64,000 nt of DNA from Phenylobacterium montanum (GTDB taxonomy: Bacteria; Pseudomonadota; Alphaproteobacteria; Caulobacterales; Caulobacteraceae), in the NCBI RefSeq assembly GCF_018135625.1, contig NZ_CP073078.1, forward strand, positions 4,248,501 to 4,312,500. The letters are read 5' to 3'. A program made the position numbers and the translations under genes. Every line of letters begins with the position of its first letter. Positions within the stretch are counted from its first letter, which is position 1. Under the pieces are notes generated by a model that saw only the letters and a list, made by a program, of their open reading frames with translations, searched no databases and had not been told where the DNA came from. Of the stretch, positions 24,746-33,794 are shown in pieces.

Positions 24746-25378
24746 TCAGGCTGTCGCCGAAGCTATGCCCGACGCCCAGGGCGGCGGAGACTGCGTAGCC
24801 ATGAAGCTCTGGATGGCCGAGGTCAGCTCGTCCGCGCTGAGCTGGCCGTCGCCATTGGTGTCGAGCTTGGAGAATTCGGCCGACAGGGTGGCGTCGCTCG
24901 AGCTGGACGCACTGGTGGTGCTCGACGTGCTGGAATCCGTGCTCGAACTGGACGATCCGTTCAGGGCGTTCTCGATCTGCGACAGGCTGATCCCGCCATT
25001 GCCGCCCAGCGCGCTGACCAACTGGTCGGCGATGTCGGAGGCCGAAGGCGGCTGGGGTGGGGACCATCTGGACGAGCCCGACGAGTTCGACCCGTTGGTC
25101 GAGCTGGTCGAGCCCGTCGAGGACGAACTCGAATCCGTCTCTTGCGCCGCCAGCAGCGAGGCCAGTGTGTCGGCGCTGAATTGGGATGAACTCGATCCGC
25201 CGCTCGGCGGCGGGCCCGGCGGCGGCCCGGGCGGCGGGCCGCCCTGGGCGCCATTGGCCTCGCTCGGCTGATTTTGCCCAGTGGATTGGGTGCTCGACGA
25301 CGACTGCGACTGCAGAAGGCTCAGCAACTGCTGGGCGTAGTTGTCGGCGTAAGACCCGGACGAGCCGGAGATTTGCAT
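24746..25378 (-). CDS. Ser-rich EF-hand protein
   Basis: The 210-residue protein starts at ATG 25378 with AGGAAAGGA upstream. Long Ser/Thr runs and a GGPPPGPPPGPPPSGG segment separate short helical blocks. Near the C-terminus FSKLDTNGDGQLSADELTSA is a canonical calcium-binding EF-hand loop. GGNGGISLSQIENAL is a degenerate EF-hand partner. No classical signal peptide is present. The role is unknown; calcium binding is supported by the loop. It is divergent from the type I secretion operon 362 bases away and might share its function, but nothing in the sequence proves that. Confidence 0.85.
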   Translation of the reverse strand: MQISGSSGSYADNYAQQLLSLLQSQSSSSTQSTGQNQPSEANGAQGGPPPGPPPGPPPSGGSSSSQFSADTLASLLAAQETDSSSSSTGSTSSTNGSNSSGSSRWSPPQPPSASDIADQLVSALGGNGGISLSQIENALNGSSSSSTDSSTSSTTSASSSSDATLSAEFSKLDTNGDGQLSADELTSAIQSFMATQSPPPWASGIASATA

Positions 25379-25740
25379 GAGTTATGTCCTTTCCTTGCGA
25401 TCGCGCCGGGAGCGGCGCTCGCCAGCCGTGAGAACCGATCTCGCCGCCAGCAAACCGAAAGGCCTGCAAGCCTCGGGCTAAGTAATTGTGGGAAATACTT
25501 TGAAACGCTCCGTAATATATTTGGGTTTGGCAGTAATAAATGAACTCTGCTGGGCGTGTGTCGGCGGGAGGTGATGTTCGGGGCAGCGGTGATCTGTCGC
25601 GGGCGGCCGGGACCGGAAACGTCCTGCAGCCCGGTCATGGTTAAGCGGGATTAACTGCGCCTCAAGGATTCCAGGCGAGGTTCGGGGCGGGAGACGACGC
25701 GGCGATTCCGCGGCCTCCGCGTACGAGGTGTCGACCCCGA
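25379..25740. promoter_or_regulatory. 362-base divergent regulatory gap before the type I secretion operon
   Basis: The gap is clearly AT-richer than its surroundings around 25485-25545 (runs such as AATATATTTGG and AGTAATAAATG), consistent with promoters in both directions. TTAA occurs twice at 25641-25654 separated by six bases, one short of the CtrA spacing, so I do not call it a CtrA site. No gene is visible. Confidence 0.4.
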
Positions 25741-27453
25741 ATGAGCCTGAATATCCCGCCCCTGTTGCGCCAGGCCTATGCCGGCTCCAAGAGCGCGATC
25801 CTGGCCGCGGCGGGCTTTTCCTTCGCGCTCAACCTGCTCAGCCTGGCCATGCCGCTGTTCACCATGCAGCTCTACAATCGCGTGCTGCTCTCGGGCAGCG
25901 AGGCGACGCTGACGGTGATCTGCGTCGCGGCCCTGGCCGCGCTCGGCGCCTCAGCCCTGCTGGAAGACGTGCGATCGCGACTTCTGGTCTCGTTCGGTTG
26001 CCGCCTCGACGCCCAGTTCTCGGCGCCCCTGTTTGCGCGCCTGGTGGAGACTTCCGTGCGGACCGGCGGAATGGCCGGGGCTCAGGCCTTGCGCGACCTC
26101 GACACCCTGCGTCAGGTGATGACCGGCGGTGGGACCCTTGCGCTCTTGGACCTACCCTGGGCGCCCCTGTTCATCCTGGGCTGCGCCTTCCTGCACCCGC
26201 TGTTGGGGCTGGTGTCGCTGATCGGCGCGGCTTCGTTGCTGGCCCTGGCCGTGCTGAACCAGCAGGTCGTTGAAGAGCCCTTGGCCGAGTCAGGCCGTAG
26301 CGGCGAGGCCAGCTACGGCCTGACCGATTCGGTGATGCGCAACGCCGAGGTGGTGCAGGCCATGGGCATGCTGCCGGCCATCCTGGTCGACTGGCGCCGC
26401 CTGCGCCTGGTGATGATGCACCGCCAGGCCGAAGCCTCGATGCGCAACGCCAATATCGGCGCCATGGTCAAGTTCTTCCGCTATGCCCTGCAAGTGGCGA
26501 TCTTCGCCACCGGCGCCTGGCTGGTGGTGAGCCAGAAGATGTCCTCCGGCGCCCTGTTCGCCGCCTCGATCATGACCACCCGCGCGCTGGCCCCAATCGA
26601 TCAGACCGTCGGCGTTTGGCGCCAGTTGGTCGCCGGCAAGACCGCGCTGCAGCGCGTCGAGGCCGCCTTCACGGCTGCGCCGCGCCCCTCGGCCATGCCC
26701 CTGCCCAATCCGGTCGGCCGCCTGTCGGCCGAGGGTTTGGCCTATGTCGCGCCCGGTGGCCGCGCCCCGATCCTGAACAATGTCAGCTTCGCGCTGGAGC
26801 CCGGCGAATCGGTCGGCATCGTCGGCGCCAGCGCCGCCGGCAAGTCCACCCTGGCCCGCCTGATCGTCGGTGCGGTCAAGCCCACCGGCGGGGTGGTGCG
26901 GCTGGACAGCGGCGACGTCTACAGCTGGGACCGCGAGGCCTTCGGCCGCGCCGTCGGCTATCTGCCGCAGGACATCGAGCTGTTCGACGGGACCATCAAG
27001 GACAACATCGCCCGCTTCCGCGCCTGCGAACCCGATCAGGTCGTGCTGGCCGCGCGCATTGCCGGGGCGCACGAGATGATCCTGCGCCTGCCGAACGGCT
27101 ACGACACGGTGATCGGCGCCACGGGCGCCACGCTCTCCGGCGGTCAGCGCCAGCGGATCGGCCTGGCTCGCGCCGTGTTCGGCGACCCGCGCCTGGTGGT
27201 GCTGGACGAGCCCAACGCCAGTCTGGACGGGGAGGGCGAGGCGGCTCTGGCCCAACTCCTGGGCCGGCTCAAGACCCGCGGCTGTTCGGTGGTGATGATC
27301 GCACACAAGCCCAGCGCCCTGGCGGGGCTCGACAAGGTGCTGGTGCTGATGAATGGCGGCGTCGCCGCCTTCGGCCTCACCGGCCAGATCCTGCCCATGA
27401 TCGCGCCCGGCTTCAGGGCCGCCGCGCCCCAGCCCATGCAGGCCCGCGCATGA
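25741..27453 (+). CDS. Type I secretion system permease/ATPase (PrtD/RsaD family)
   Basis: The 570-residue half-transporter has six membrane helices in its first 300 residues (AILAAAGFSFALNLLSLAMPLFTMQLYNRVL and following). An ABC domain follows: Walker A GASAAGKST near residue 362, signature LSGGQRQRIGLARA near 465, Walker B LVVLDEPNASLD, and the H-loop AHKPSAL. It has no N-terminal C39 peptidase domain, as expected for exporters of RTX-type proteins with C-terminal signals. With the overlapping adaptor gene it forms the inner-membrane exporter. The likely cargo is the giant repeat protein encoded at 33971. Confidence 0.95.
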   Translation: MSLNIPPLLRQAYAGSKSAILAAAGFSFALNLLSLAMPLFTMQLYNRVLLSGSEATLTVICVAALAALGASALLEDVRSRLLVSFGCRLDAQFSAPLFARLVETSVRTGGMAGAQALRDLDTLRQVMTGGGTLALLDLPWAPLFILGCAFLHPLLGLVSLIGAASLLALAVLNQQVVEEPLAESGRSGEASYGLTDSVMRNAEVVQAMGMLPAILVDWRRLRLVMMHRQAEASMRNANIGAMVKFFRYALQVAIFATGAWLVVSQKMSSGALFAASIMTTRALAPIDQTVGVWRQLVAGKTALQRVEAAFTAAPRPSAMPLPNPVGRLSAEGLAYVAPGGRAPILNNVSFALEPGESVGIVGASAAGKSTLARLIVGAVKPTGGVVRLDSGDVYSWDREAFGRAVGYLPQDIELFDGTIKDNIARFRACEPDQVVLAARIAGAHEMILRLPNGYDTVIGATGATLSGGQRQRIGLARAVFGDPRLVVLDEPNASLDGEGEAALAQLLGRLKTRGCSVVMIAHKPSALAGLDKVLVLMNGGVAAFGLTGQILPMIAPGFRAAAPQPMQARA

Positions 27454-28796
27454 CCGGCGCCGCCCTGCCCGACACCCGCGACGCTGCGGCCGAGTTCGCC
27501 GCCCTTACCGGAGATGGCGCGATCAAGCGCCAAATACGCACCGGTCTGGTGATTGTGGGCGTGCTGGCGGCCTTTCTGATCGCCGGCTCGACCTTCGCCC
27601 GGCTGGACAGCGCGGTGATGGCCTATGGCGTGGTCCAGGCCGAGGGTCAGGACAAGGTGGTCGAGCATCCCGACGGAGGGGTGGTTTCGGCTATCCTGGT
27701 CAGGGAAGGGGACCTGGTGAAGCAGGGTCAGGTGCTGATGCGCCTCGACCCCACCCAGGCCAACGCCAGCCTGGCCATCGAACAGACTGCGGTCGACACC
27801 CTGGCCGCCCAGCTGGCGCGGCTGGAGGCTGAGGCGGTCGGGGCGCCCACGATCGCCTTCCCCAAGTCGCTGACCGATCGCGCGTCCGATCCAGCGGTGG
27901 CCGCGATCATGGCGGGCCAGACCCAGCTGCTCGGCGCCCGCCGCCACGCCCTCCGCGGCCAGGCCGGCGCCATTTCCGAGGAGATCGGACAGGCGCACAG
28001 CATGGCCGACGGCTATCGCGGTCAGATCGCCGCCGTCGACCAGCAGGCCCAGACCATCAGCGAAGAACTGGCCGGCATGAAGAAGCTCTACGCCAAGGGT
28101 TTCGCCACCAAGTCCCAGGTGGACCAGCTGGAGCGCGCCGCCTCGGCGCTCGAGGGGCAGAAGCGCGAGTACCAGGCTAATCTCGACCGGCTGGGGCACT
28201 CGGTCGGTCAGTACCAGGAACAGGCTTCGCAGCTCGGCCGCGATCGGCTCTCCTCGGTCGCAGAGCAGCTCGACGACGCCCGCGCCAAGCTGGCCGAGGC
28301 GACCCAGCGCCTGGCCGCCATCCAGGCCGTGGTCGACCACACGACCATCCGTGCGCCTGTCACCGGCTATGTGTTCGGCCTCGCCGCCAACGGCGCCGGC
28401 GCCGTGGTCGCCAAGGGCGAGAAGCTTTTGGAAATCCTGCCCAAGGACGCCAGCCCGATCGTCGAAACCCGCGTGCGACCCGGCGACGGGGGCCGGCTGC
28501 AGAAGGGCATGAAGGTCCAGGTGCGGGTGACCGCGTCCCAGTGGCGGGGGCTTCCCGCCCTGCACGGGACGGTGCAATCTCGCTCGGCCGATCTGATTGC
28601 CGACCCCAAGACCGGCCAGCCGTTCTACAGTCTGGTGGTCGCGATCGACCGCGACGAGGTCGATCGGCCTGGCGGGCCGAGCCTCGACGTCGGCACGCCG
28701 GTCGAGGTGGTGGTGCCAACCGGCTCGCGCACCGCGCTGGCCTATATGTTCCAGCCCATGATGGAGTCCCTCGGCCATGGCCTCAAAGAGCAATAG
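27450..28796 (+). CDS. HlyD/PrtE family type I secretion periplasmic adaptor
   Basis: The ATG overlaps the exporter stop (ATGA) and gives 448 residues. One membrane segment (GLVIVGVLAAFLIAGSTFA, about residues 30-48) is followed by the biotinyl-lipoyl half VVEHPDGGVVSAILVREGDLVKQGQVLMRLD. A long coiled coil spans about 120-290, then comes the second lipoyl half AVVDHTTIRAPVTGYVFGL and a beta-barrel C-terminus. It would bridge the ABC exporter to an outer-membrane TolC-like channel, which is not in this window. The last 20 bases overlap the next gene. Confidence 0.95.
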   Translation: MTGAALPDTRDAAAEFAALTGDGAIKRQIRTGLVIVGVLAAFLIAGSTFARLDSAVMAYGVVQAEGQDKVVEHPDGGVVSAILVREGDLVKQGQVLMRLDPTQANASLAIEQTAVDTLAAQLARLEAEAVGAPTIAFPKSLTDRASDPAVAAIMAGQTQLLGARRHALRGQAGAISEEIGQAHSMADGYRGQIAAVDQQAQTISEELAGMKKLYAKGFATKSQVDQLERAASALEGQKREYQANLDRLGHSVGQYQEQASQLGRDRLSSVAEQLDDARAKLAEATQRLAAIQAVVDHTTIRAPVTGYVFGLAANGAGAVVAKGEKLLEILPKDASPIVETRVRPGDGGRLQKGMKVQVRVTASQWRGLPALHGTVQSRSADLIADPKTGQPFYSLVVAIDRDEVDRPGGPSLDVGTPVEVVVPTGSRTALAYMFQPMMESLGHGLKEQ

Positions 28797-29589
28797 AGCC
28801 GCTGGCCTCGACGCCCTGATCTTGTGCGGCGGGCTTGGCACGCGCCTGCGCGAGGAGACGGAGTTCAAGCCCAAGCCCATGGTCGAGATCGGCGGCCGGC
28901 CGATCCTGTGGCACATCATGAAGCACTATGGCGCCCACGGCGCCGACCGTTTCGTGCTGTGCCTGGGCTACAAGGGCGATGCGATCCGCGACTACTTCAT
29001 CCACTACCACAACCGCTCGCACGACCTGGAGGTCGACGTCGGCTCCGGCGCCCTTGAGGTGATCCCCACCGCCCGGGAGGACAAGCTGGACTGCCGCGTG
29101 GTGCTGGCGGAGACCGGCCACGACAGCCTGACCGGCCGGCGGATACTGAAGGCCCTGAAGCACGTCCGCGGCGACATCTTCCTGGCCACCTATGGCGACG
29201 CCGTGGCCGACGTCGAGATCGACGAGCTGATCGAGACCCACCAGCGCATGGGCAAGCTGGCCACCGTCACGGCCGTCCACCCCTCCTCGCGTTTCGGCGA
29301 GCTGGCCATCGACGGCGGGGTGATCAGAAGCTTCGCCGAAAAGCCCCAGGTCACCGAGGGCTGGATCAACGGCGGCTATTTCGTGTTCCAGAAGAAGGCC
29401 TTCGAGCTGTTGCACGAGGACCAGAACGAGCCCTTGGAAACCGCGCTGCTGGAGCAGCTGGCGCGCATGGGCGAGCTGGCGGTGCACCATCACCGCGGCT
29501 TCTGGCAGTGCATGGACACCTTCCGCGAGATGCAGCTGTTGAACGATCTCTGGACTTCCGGCGCCGCGCCGTGGCGCGTCTGGGCCTGA
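28777..29589 (+). CDS. rfbF: Glucose-1-phosphate cytidylyltransferase
   Basis: The 270-residue protein has the nucleotidyltransferase signature ILCGGLGTRLREETEFKPKP and then MVEIGGRPILWHIMKHY. TYGDAVADVEID holds the metal-binding Asp, and WINGGYFVFQKKAFELL follows. This matches RfbF in length and motifs. It converts glucose-1-phosphate and CTP to CDP-glucose. The start overlaps the adaptor gene by 20 bases, so sugar synthesis and secretion appear to be one transcription unit. Confidence 0.93.
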   Translation: MASKSNRAAGLDALILCGGLGTRLREETEFKPKPMVEIGGRPILWHIMKHYGAHGADRFVLCLGYKGDAIRDYFIHYHNRSHDLEVDVGSGALEVIPTAREDKLDCRVVLAETGHDSLTGRRILKALKHVRGDIFLATYGDAVADVEIDELIETHQRMGKLATVTAVHPSSRFGELAIDGGVIRSFAEKPQVTEGWINGGYFVFQKKAFELLHEDQNEPLETALLEQLARMGELAVHHHRGFWQCMDTFREMQLLNDLWTSGAAPWRVWA

Positions 29590-29596
29590 GGGCGAG

Positions 29597-30643
29597 ATGG
29601 ATTTCTGGCGTGACCGGCGGGTGTTCGTCACCGGCCATACGGGCTTCAAGGGCGGCTGGCTGACCGCCCTGCTGCATCGGCTGGGCGCGGCCACCACCGG
29701 CTACGCCCTGGCGCCGGAGCCGGGTCCCAGCCTGTTCGAGGGCGCCCGGATCGGCGAACTCGGAACCTCGATCATCGCCGACATTCGCGATCGCGAGCGC
29801 CTGACCGCAGCCCTGGCCCACGCCCAGCCCGAAGTGGTGCTGCACCTGGCCGCCCAGCCCCTGGTGCGTCGGGCGCGCAAGGATCCGGACGAGACCTTCG
29901 AGACCAACGTCATGGGCACGGTGCGGCTCTTGGAGGCCATCCGGCGCACCCCCTCGGTGAAGGCCGCTGTCGTGGTCACCAGCGACAAGGTCTATGACAA
30001 TGTCGAATGGCCCTGGGCCTATCGCGAGACCGATGCGCTCGGGGGCAAGGAGCCCTACGGCGCCAGCAAGGCCGCCTGCGAGATCGTGGTCCAGGCCTGG
30101 CGCCACGCCTATTTCGACGAGGGGCCGCGTATCGCCACCGCCCGCGCCGGCAATGTCATCGGCGGCGGCGACTGGTCCGAGGACCGGCTGATCCCCGACG
30201 CCATGCGCGCCTTCATCGCCGGCCAGCCGCTGGTGATCCGCAACCCCGCCGCTGTGCGGCCCTGGCAGCACGTGATCGAGCCCCTCACCGGCTACCTGAG
30301 CCTGGCCGAGGCCATGCTGGCTGAAGACACCCTGCCGGCGGACATGGCCTTCAACTTCGGTCCTTTGGGAAGCGAGGCTCGCCCGGTAGCCTGGATCGCC
30401 GACGCGGCCGCCGCGCGCTGGGGCGACGGCGCCGCCTGGACCCAGGACCCGGGCGTGCAGCCCTACGAGGCCCGCCTTTTGGAGGTCGACTCGGCGCGGG
30501 CTCGGGCAGTCTTGGACTGGTCGCCGCGCTGGGGGCTCGAGGAAGGACTGGACCGCACCGTCGCCTGGTATAGAGCGGTGGCGCGCGGCGTGGACGCCCG
30601 GGCCGTCACGATGGCCCAGATCGAGGACCACCTGAATGGCTGA
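29597..30643 (+). CDS. rfbG: CDP-glucose 4,6-dehydratase
   Basis: The 348-residue short-chain dehydrogenase has the NAD-binding TGHTGFKGGW motif at the N-terminus, the VVLHLAAQPLVRRA segment, and the catalytic YGASKAACE motif with Tyr and Lys. IGGGDWSEDRLIPDAMRAF is characteristic of RfbG. It turns CDP-glucose into CDP-4-keto-6-deoxyglucose. It lies seven bases after rfbF. No RfbH 3-dehydratase follows, so the intermediate is probably routed to the C-methyltransferase encoded next. Confidence 0.93.
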   Translation: MDFWRDRRVFVTGHTGFKGGWLTALLHRLGAATTGYALAPEPGPSLFEGARIGELGTSIIADIRDRERLTAALAHAQPEVVLHLAAQPLVRRARKDPDETFETNVMGTVRLLEAIRRTPSVKAAVVVTSDKVYDNVEWPWAYRETDALGGKEPYGASKAACEIVVQAWRHAYFDEGPRIATARAGNVIGGGDWSEDRLIPDAMRAFIAGQPLVIRNPAAVRPWQHVIEPLTGYLSLAEAMLAEDTLPADMAFNFGPLGSEARPVAWIADAAAARWGDGAAWTQDPGVQPYEARLLEVDSARARAVLDWSPRWGLEEGLDRTVAWYRAVARGVDARAVTMAQIEDHLNG

Positions 30644-31883
30644 GGCCGCCCAGCTCTCCTGCCGGTCCTGCGGCGCGCCGCTGGAACAGGTGTTCGTCGA
30701 CCTTGGCCTCTCGCCGATCTCCAACGCCATGCGCCGGCCGGAACAGGCCGGCGAGGCCGAGCGCTTCTATCCGCTGAAGACCTTCGTATGTGGCCAGTGC
30801 AAGCTGGTGCAGATCCAGGACATCGAGAGCCGCGAGGCGCACTTCCACGGCGACTACACCTATTTCTCGTCCTTCTCGGCCTCCTGGCTGGCCCATGCCG
30901 AGGCCTATGTGGCGATGATGGTCGAGCGCTTCGGCGTCACGCCTTCTTCGCAAGTTGTCGAGGTGGCCAGCAACGACGGCTACCTGCTGCAATACTTCAA
31001 GCAGCGCGGGGTGCCCGTGCTTGGCGTCGACCCCGCCGCCAATTGCGCCGAGGCGGCCTGGAGCGAGCGCGGCGTGCCGACCCATGTGGGCTTCTTCGGC
31101 GCTGATCTCGCCGCTCAGCTGGTCGCCGAGGGCAAGGCCGCCGACATCACCGCCGCCAACAACGTCCTGGCCCACGTGCCGGACATCAACGACTTCGTGG
31201 CCGGCTTCAAGCTGCTCTTGAAGCCCAAGGGCGTGGCCACCTTCGAGTTCCCGCACCTCCTGCGGCTGATCGAGGCCAATTATTTCGACACCATCTATCA
31301 CGAGCACTATTCCTACCTCTCGCTGCTGGCGGTCGAGCGGCTGTTCGAGCGGCACGGGCTGGAGGTGTTCGACGTCGAGGAGCTGAAGACCCACGGCGGA
31401 TCCTTACGCATCTTCGCCGGCCATGCGGGCGCCCACGGGCCGGCCTCGGACCGGGTCGAGGCCTTCCGCGCCAAGGAGGAGCGGGCGGGGCTGGACGACC
31501 TGGCCGCCTATGCCGACTTCGCCGAGCGGGTAAAAGGCACCAAGCGCCGCTTCCTGGAACTGCTGATCGGACTGAAGGACCAAGGCCAAAGCATCGTCGC
31601 CTATGGCGCCCCGGCCAAGGGCAATACGCTATTGAACTATTGCGGGGTGCGCGGCGATTTCATCGACTATGCGGTCGACGCAAATCCGCACAAGCAGGGC
31701 CTGCTCTTGCCCGGGACCGGCATCCCGGTCCACGCGCCCGACCGGATCTACCAGACCCGCCCTGACTATGTGCTGATCCTGCCCTGGAACCTGAAGGACG
31801 AAATTATCGGCCAGATGGGGCGGATCCGCGAATGGGGCGGGCGCTTCATCCTGCCCCTGCCAGAGCCTATCATCCTGGAATGA
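30636..31883 (+). CDS. NDP-hexose C-methyltransferase family protein (TylC3/TcaB9-like)
   Basis: The 415-residue protein has the three-part layout of sugar C-methyltransferases. An N-terminal zinc-binding pair is present (CRSCG near residue 11 and CGQC near 52), then a SAM-binding core (VVEVASNDGYLLQYFKQRG), and the YHEHYSYLSLLAVERLF segment, which in relatives carries the catalytic Tyr/His. A C-terminal Rossmann half follows (AYGAPAKGNTLLNYCG). Members methylate C-3 of 4-keto sugars. Here the expected substrate is CDP-4-keto-6-deoxyglucose from RfbG. The start overlaps rfbG by eight bases. Confidence 0.9.
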   Translation: MAEAAQLSCRSCGAPLEQVFVDLGLSPISNAMRRPEQAGEAERFYPLKTFVCGQCKLVQIQDIESREAHFHGDYTYFSSFSASWLAHAEAYVAMMVERFGVTPSSQVVEVASNDGYLLQYFKQRGVPVLGVDPAANCAEAAWSERGVPTHVGFFGADLAAQLVAEGKAADITAANNVLAHVPDINDFVAGFKLLLKPKGVATFEFPHLLRLIEANYFDTIYHEHYSYLSLLAVERLFERHGLEVFDVEELKTHGGSLRIFAGHAGAHGPASDRVEAFRAKEERAGLDDLAAYADFAERVKGTKRRFLELLIGLKDQGQSIVAYGAPAKGNTLLNYCGVRGDFIDYAVDANPHKQGLLLPGTGIPVHAPDRIYQTRPDYVLILPWNLKDEIIGQMGRIREWGGRFILPLPEPIILE

Positions 31884-32431
31884 GGATCGAAGAGACTCCG
31901 CTGGCCGGCGCCTTCCTGATCACGCCCGAGCCCGCCCGGGACGATCGCGGCGAGTTCGCCCGGCTGATCGACGCCGAGACCTTCGCCGCCCACGGCCTGG
32001 TCAACCGGTTCGAACAGACCAGCTATTCCTTCAATCGCCACGCCGGGACCCTGCGCGGCCTGCACCTGCAGCGCCCGCCCCACGCCGAGGTCAAGCTGAT
32101 CCGCGTCACGGCCGGGGCGGTGTTCGATGTGATCGTCGACCTGCGCGCCGGCTCGCCCACCTACGGCCGCTGGCACGGGGTCGAGCTCAGCGCCGACAAC
32201 CGCCGCCAGTTCTATGTCCCTGCCGGCTTCGCCCACGGCTTCCAGGCGCTGAAGGACGACAGCGAGCTGACCTATCACATCACCCCGCCGTATGCGCCGG
32301 GCTCGCAGGACGGCGTGGCCTTCGACGATCCCGGCCTCGCCATCGCCTGGCCCGATCCCTCCGGGGCGATCCTCTCCGACCGCGACCGCGCCCTGCCACG
32401 GCTCGCCGACTTCAAGCCGATCGAGCTCTGA
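31880..32431 (+). CDS. RmlC-like NDP-4-keto-6-deoxyhexose epimerase
   Basis: The ATG overlaps the methyltransferase stop (ATGA) and gives 183 residues, the length of dTDP-4-dehydrorhamnose 3,5-epimerases. The cupin core shows the catalytic His in LRGLHLQRPPHAEVKLIRV, VDLRAGSPTYGRWHGVELS, and FYVPAGFAHGFQAL. In this CDP-sugar context it probably epimerises C-3 and/or C-5 of the methylated keto sugar and not dTDP-rhamnose; no rmlA, rmlB or rmlD is present. Confidence 0.9.
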   Translation: MRIEETPLAGAFLITPEPARDDRGEFARLIDAETFAAHGLVNRFEQTSYSFNRHAGTLRGLHLQRPPHAEVKLIRVTAGAVFDVIVDLRAGSPTYGRWHGVELSADNRRQFYVPAGFAHGFQALKDDSELTYHITPPYAPGSQDGVAFDDPGLAIAWPDPSGAILSDRDRALPRLADFKPIEL

Positions 32432-32432
32432 C

Positions 32433-32921
32433 ATGCTGGTCGCCGATCCCGCCGCCAAGATCTCACCCCTGGCCGACATCGAGCCCTCGGTGCGCGGCTC
32501 CAGGGTGGTGGTGGCGGCCGGGGCGGTGATCGACGCCTTCGTAAAGGTCAAGCCGGCCGGCGGCGCGGGCGACGTCACCATCGGACCGGGCAGCGTGATC
32601 AATTCCGGCTGCGTGCTCTATACCGGCAACGGCATCGCCATCGGGGCCGACGTGCTGATCGCCGCCAACTGCACCCTGGCCCCTACCAATCACGAGTTCC
32701 GCGACCCCGGCCGGCCGATTCGCACCCAGGGGTTCATGGAGAGCCGGGGCGGCATCGTCATCGAGGATGACGTCTGGATCGGGGCCAACAGCGTGATCCT
32801 GGACGGGGCGATCATCCGCAAGGGCTCGATCATCGCCGCCGGCTCGGTGGTGCGCGACGAGCGGCCGGCCTATTCGATCAGCGCCGGGGCGCCGGCCAAG
32901 ACCATCGGCTGGCGCAAGTGA
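32433..32921 (+). CDS. Left-handed beta-helix (hexapeptide-repeat) acyltransferase
   Basis: The ATG one base after the epimerase stop gives 162 residues. Hexapeptide repeats run through the protein (VTIGPGSVINSGCVLYTGNGIAIGADV). LAPTNHEFRDPGRPIRTQG contains the His expected at the active site, and the WIGANSVILDGAIIRKGSIIAAGSVV block is typical of WbbJ/maltose-O-acetyltransferase-like enzymes. It probably acetylates the sugar or glycan made by this cluster. Donor and site of acylation are not visible. Confidence 0.88.
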   Translation: MLVADPAAKISPLADIEPSVRGSRVVVAAGAVIDAFVKVKPAGGAGDVTIGPGSVINSGCVLYTGNGIAIGADVLIAANCTLAPTNHEFRDPGRPIRTQGFMESRGGIVIEDDVWIGANSVILDGAIIRKGSIIAAGSVVRDERPAYSISAGAPAKTIGWRK

Positions 32922-33742
32922 GGGCGACCGTCTTCGGCGCCCAGGGCTTCGTCGGTCGGCATCTGACGCAACACCTGCGCCGCGAGGGCTGGGAGGTTGT
33001 CGCGCTCGGCCGGGGTGACGCTCCGCCGGCGGACGGATCGCTGGGCCACGTCTTCTATTGCATCGGCCTGACCGCGGACTTCCGCAGCCGCCCGTTCGAG
33101 ACCATCGAGGCCCATGTCAGCCTCGCCGCCGAGCTGCTGCGCGAAGGCCGCTTCGACAGCTTCCTCTATTGCTCCTCGACCCGGGTCTATGCCGGCGCCG
33201 CGGAGGCGACCGAGACGGCGCGGATCGAGGTCGATCCCGGCGACCCCAGCGACCTCTACAATCTCTCCAAGTTGATGGGGGAGGCGGCCTGCCTGGCCGT
33301 AAGCCGGCCCGAGGCGCGCATCGCCCGGCTGTCCAACGTGTTCGGCGCCGACGACGCGTCGGAGAATTTCCTGACCTCGATCCTGACTGACGCGGTTAGG
33401 GATGCGCGGGTGGTGCTGCAGTCGTCGCCGGACAGCGCCAAGGACTATGTGGCGGTGGAGGACGTGGCTACAGCCCTGGCACGCATCGCCGTCCAGGGCC
33501 GCGAGCGGATCTACAATGTCGCGGCCGGGCGCAACACAAGCCACGCCGCCCTGCTGGCCGCGATTCGGGCGGCCACGGGATGCGAGGTCGCCGTCGCGCA
33601 TGACAAAAGGCCGCAGGTGTTCCCGTTAATCGCCACCGAGCGGCTGCAAGCTCTGGGCGATTGGCGCCCTGTCCCGGTCGAGGCGTGCATCCCGGCCCTT
33701 GTCGAAGGCGCGCGCCGCCGGCTAAGCCTTGCCAGGCAATGA
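32918..33742 (+). CDS. NAD-dependent epimerase/dehydratase family protein, probable 4-keto-sugar reductase
   Basis: GTG 32918 overlaps the acyltransferase stop (GTGA). The 274-residue SDR protein has TVFGAQGFVGRHL near the start, LYCSSTRVYAG, and the YNLSKLMGEAACL motif with Tyr and Lys. Its small size suits NDP-keto-sugar reductases. As the last gene of the sugar cluster it would complete the deoxysugar by reducing the 4-keto group. An epimerase role is the alternative. Confidence 0.85.
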   Translation: MRATVFGAQGFVGRHLTQHLRREGWEVVALGRGDAPPADGSLGHVFYCIGLTADFRSRPFETIEAHVSLAAELLREGRFDSFLYCSSTRVYAGAAEATETARIEVDPGDPSDLYNLSKLMGEAACLAVSRPEARIARLSNVFGADDASENFLTSILTDAVRDARVVLQSSPDSAKDYVAVEDVATALARIAVQGRERIYNVAAGRNTSHAALLAAIRAATGCEVAVAHDKRPQVFPLIATERLQALGDWRPVPVEACIPALVEGARRRLSLARQ

Positions 33743-33794
33743 ATGTAGGTTCGTGTTAACCATGTTTCGTAATACTCAATAAACCATACAATAG

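Noticed and set aside
25641-25654. TTAA-N6-TTAA as a CtrA box before the T1SS operon
   Set aside because: Spacing is six, not seven, and no second supporting site was seen.
28777-33742. dTDP-rhamnose synthesis operon
   Set aside because: Only an RmlC-like cupin is present. RmlA, RmlB and RmlD are missing, and the first enzymes are CDP-glucose specific.
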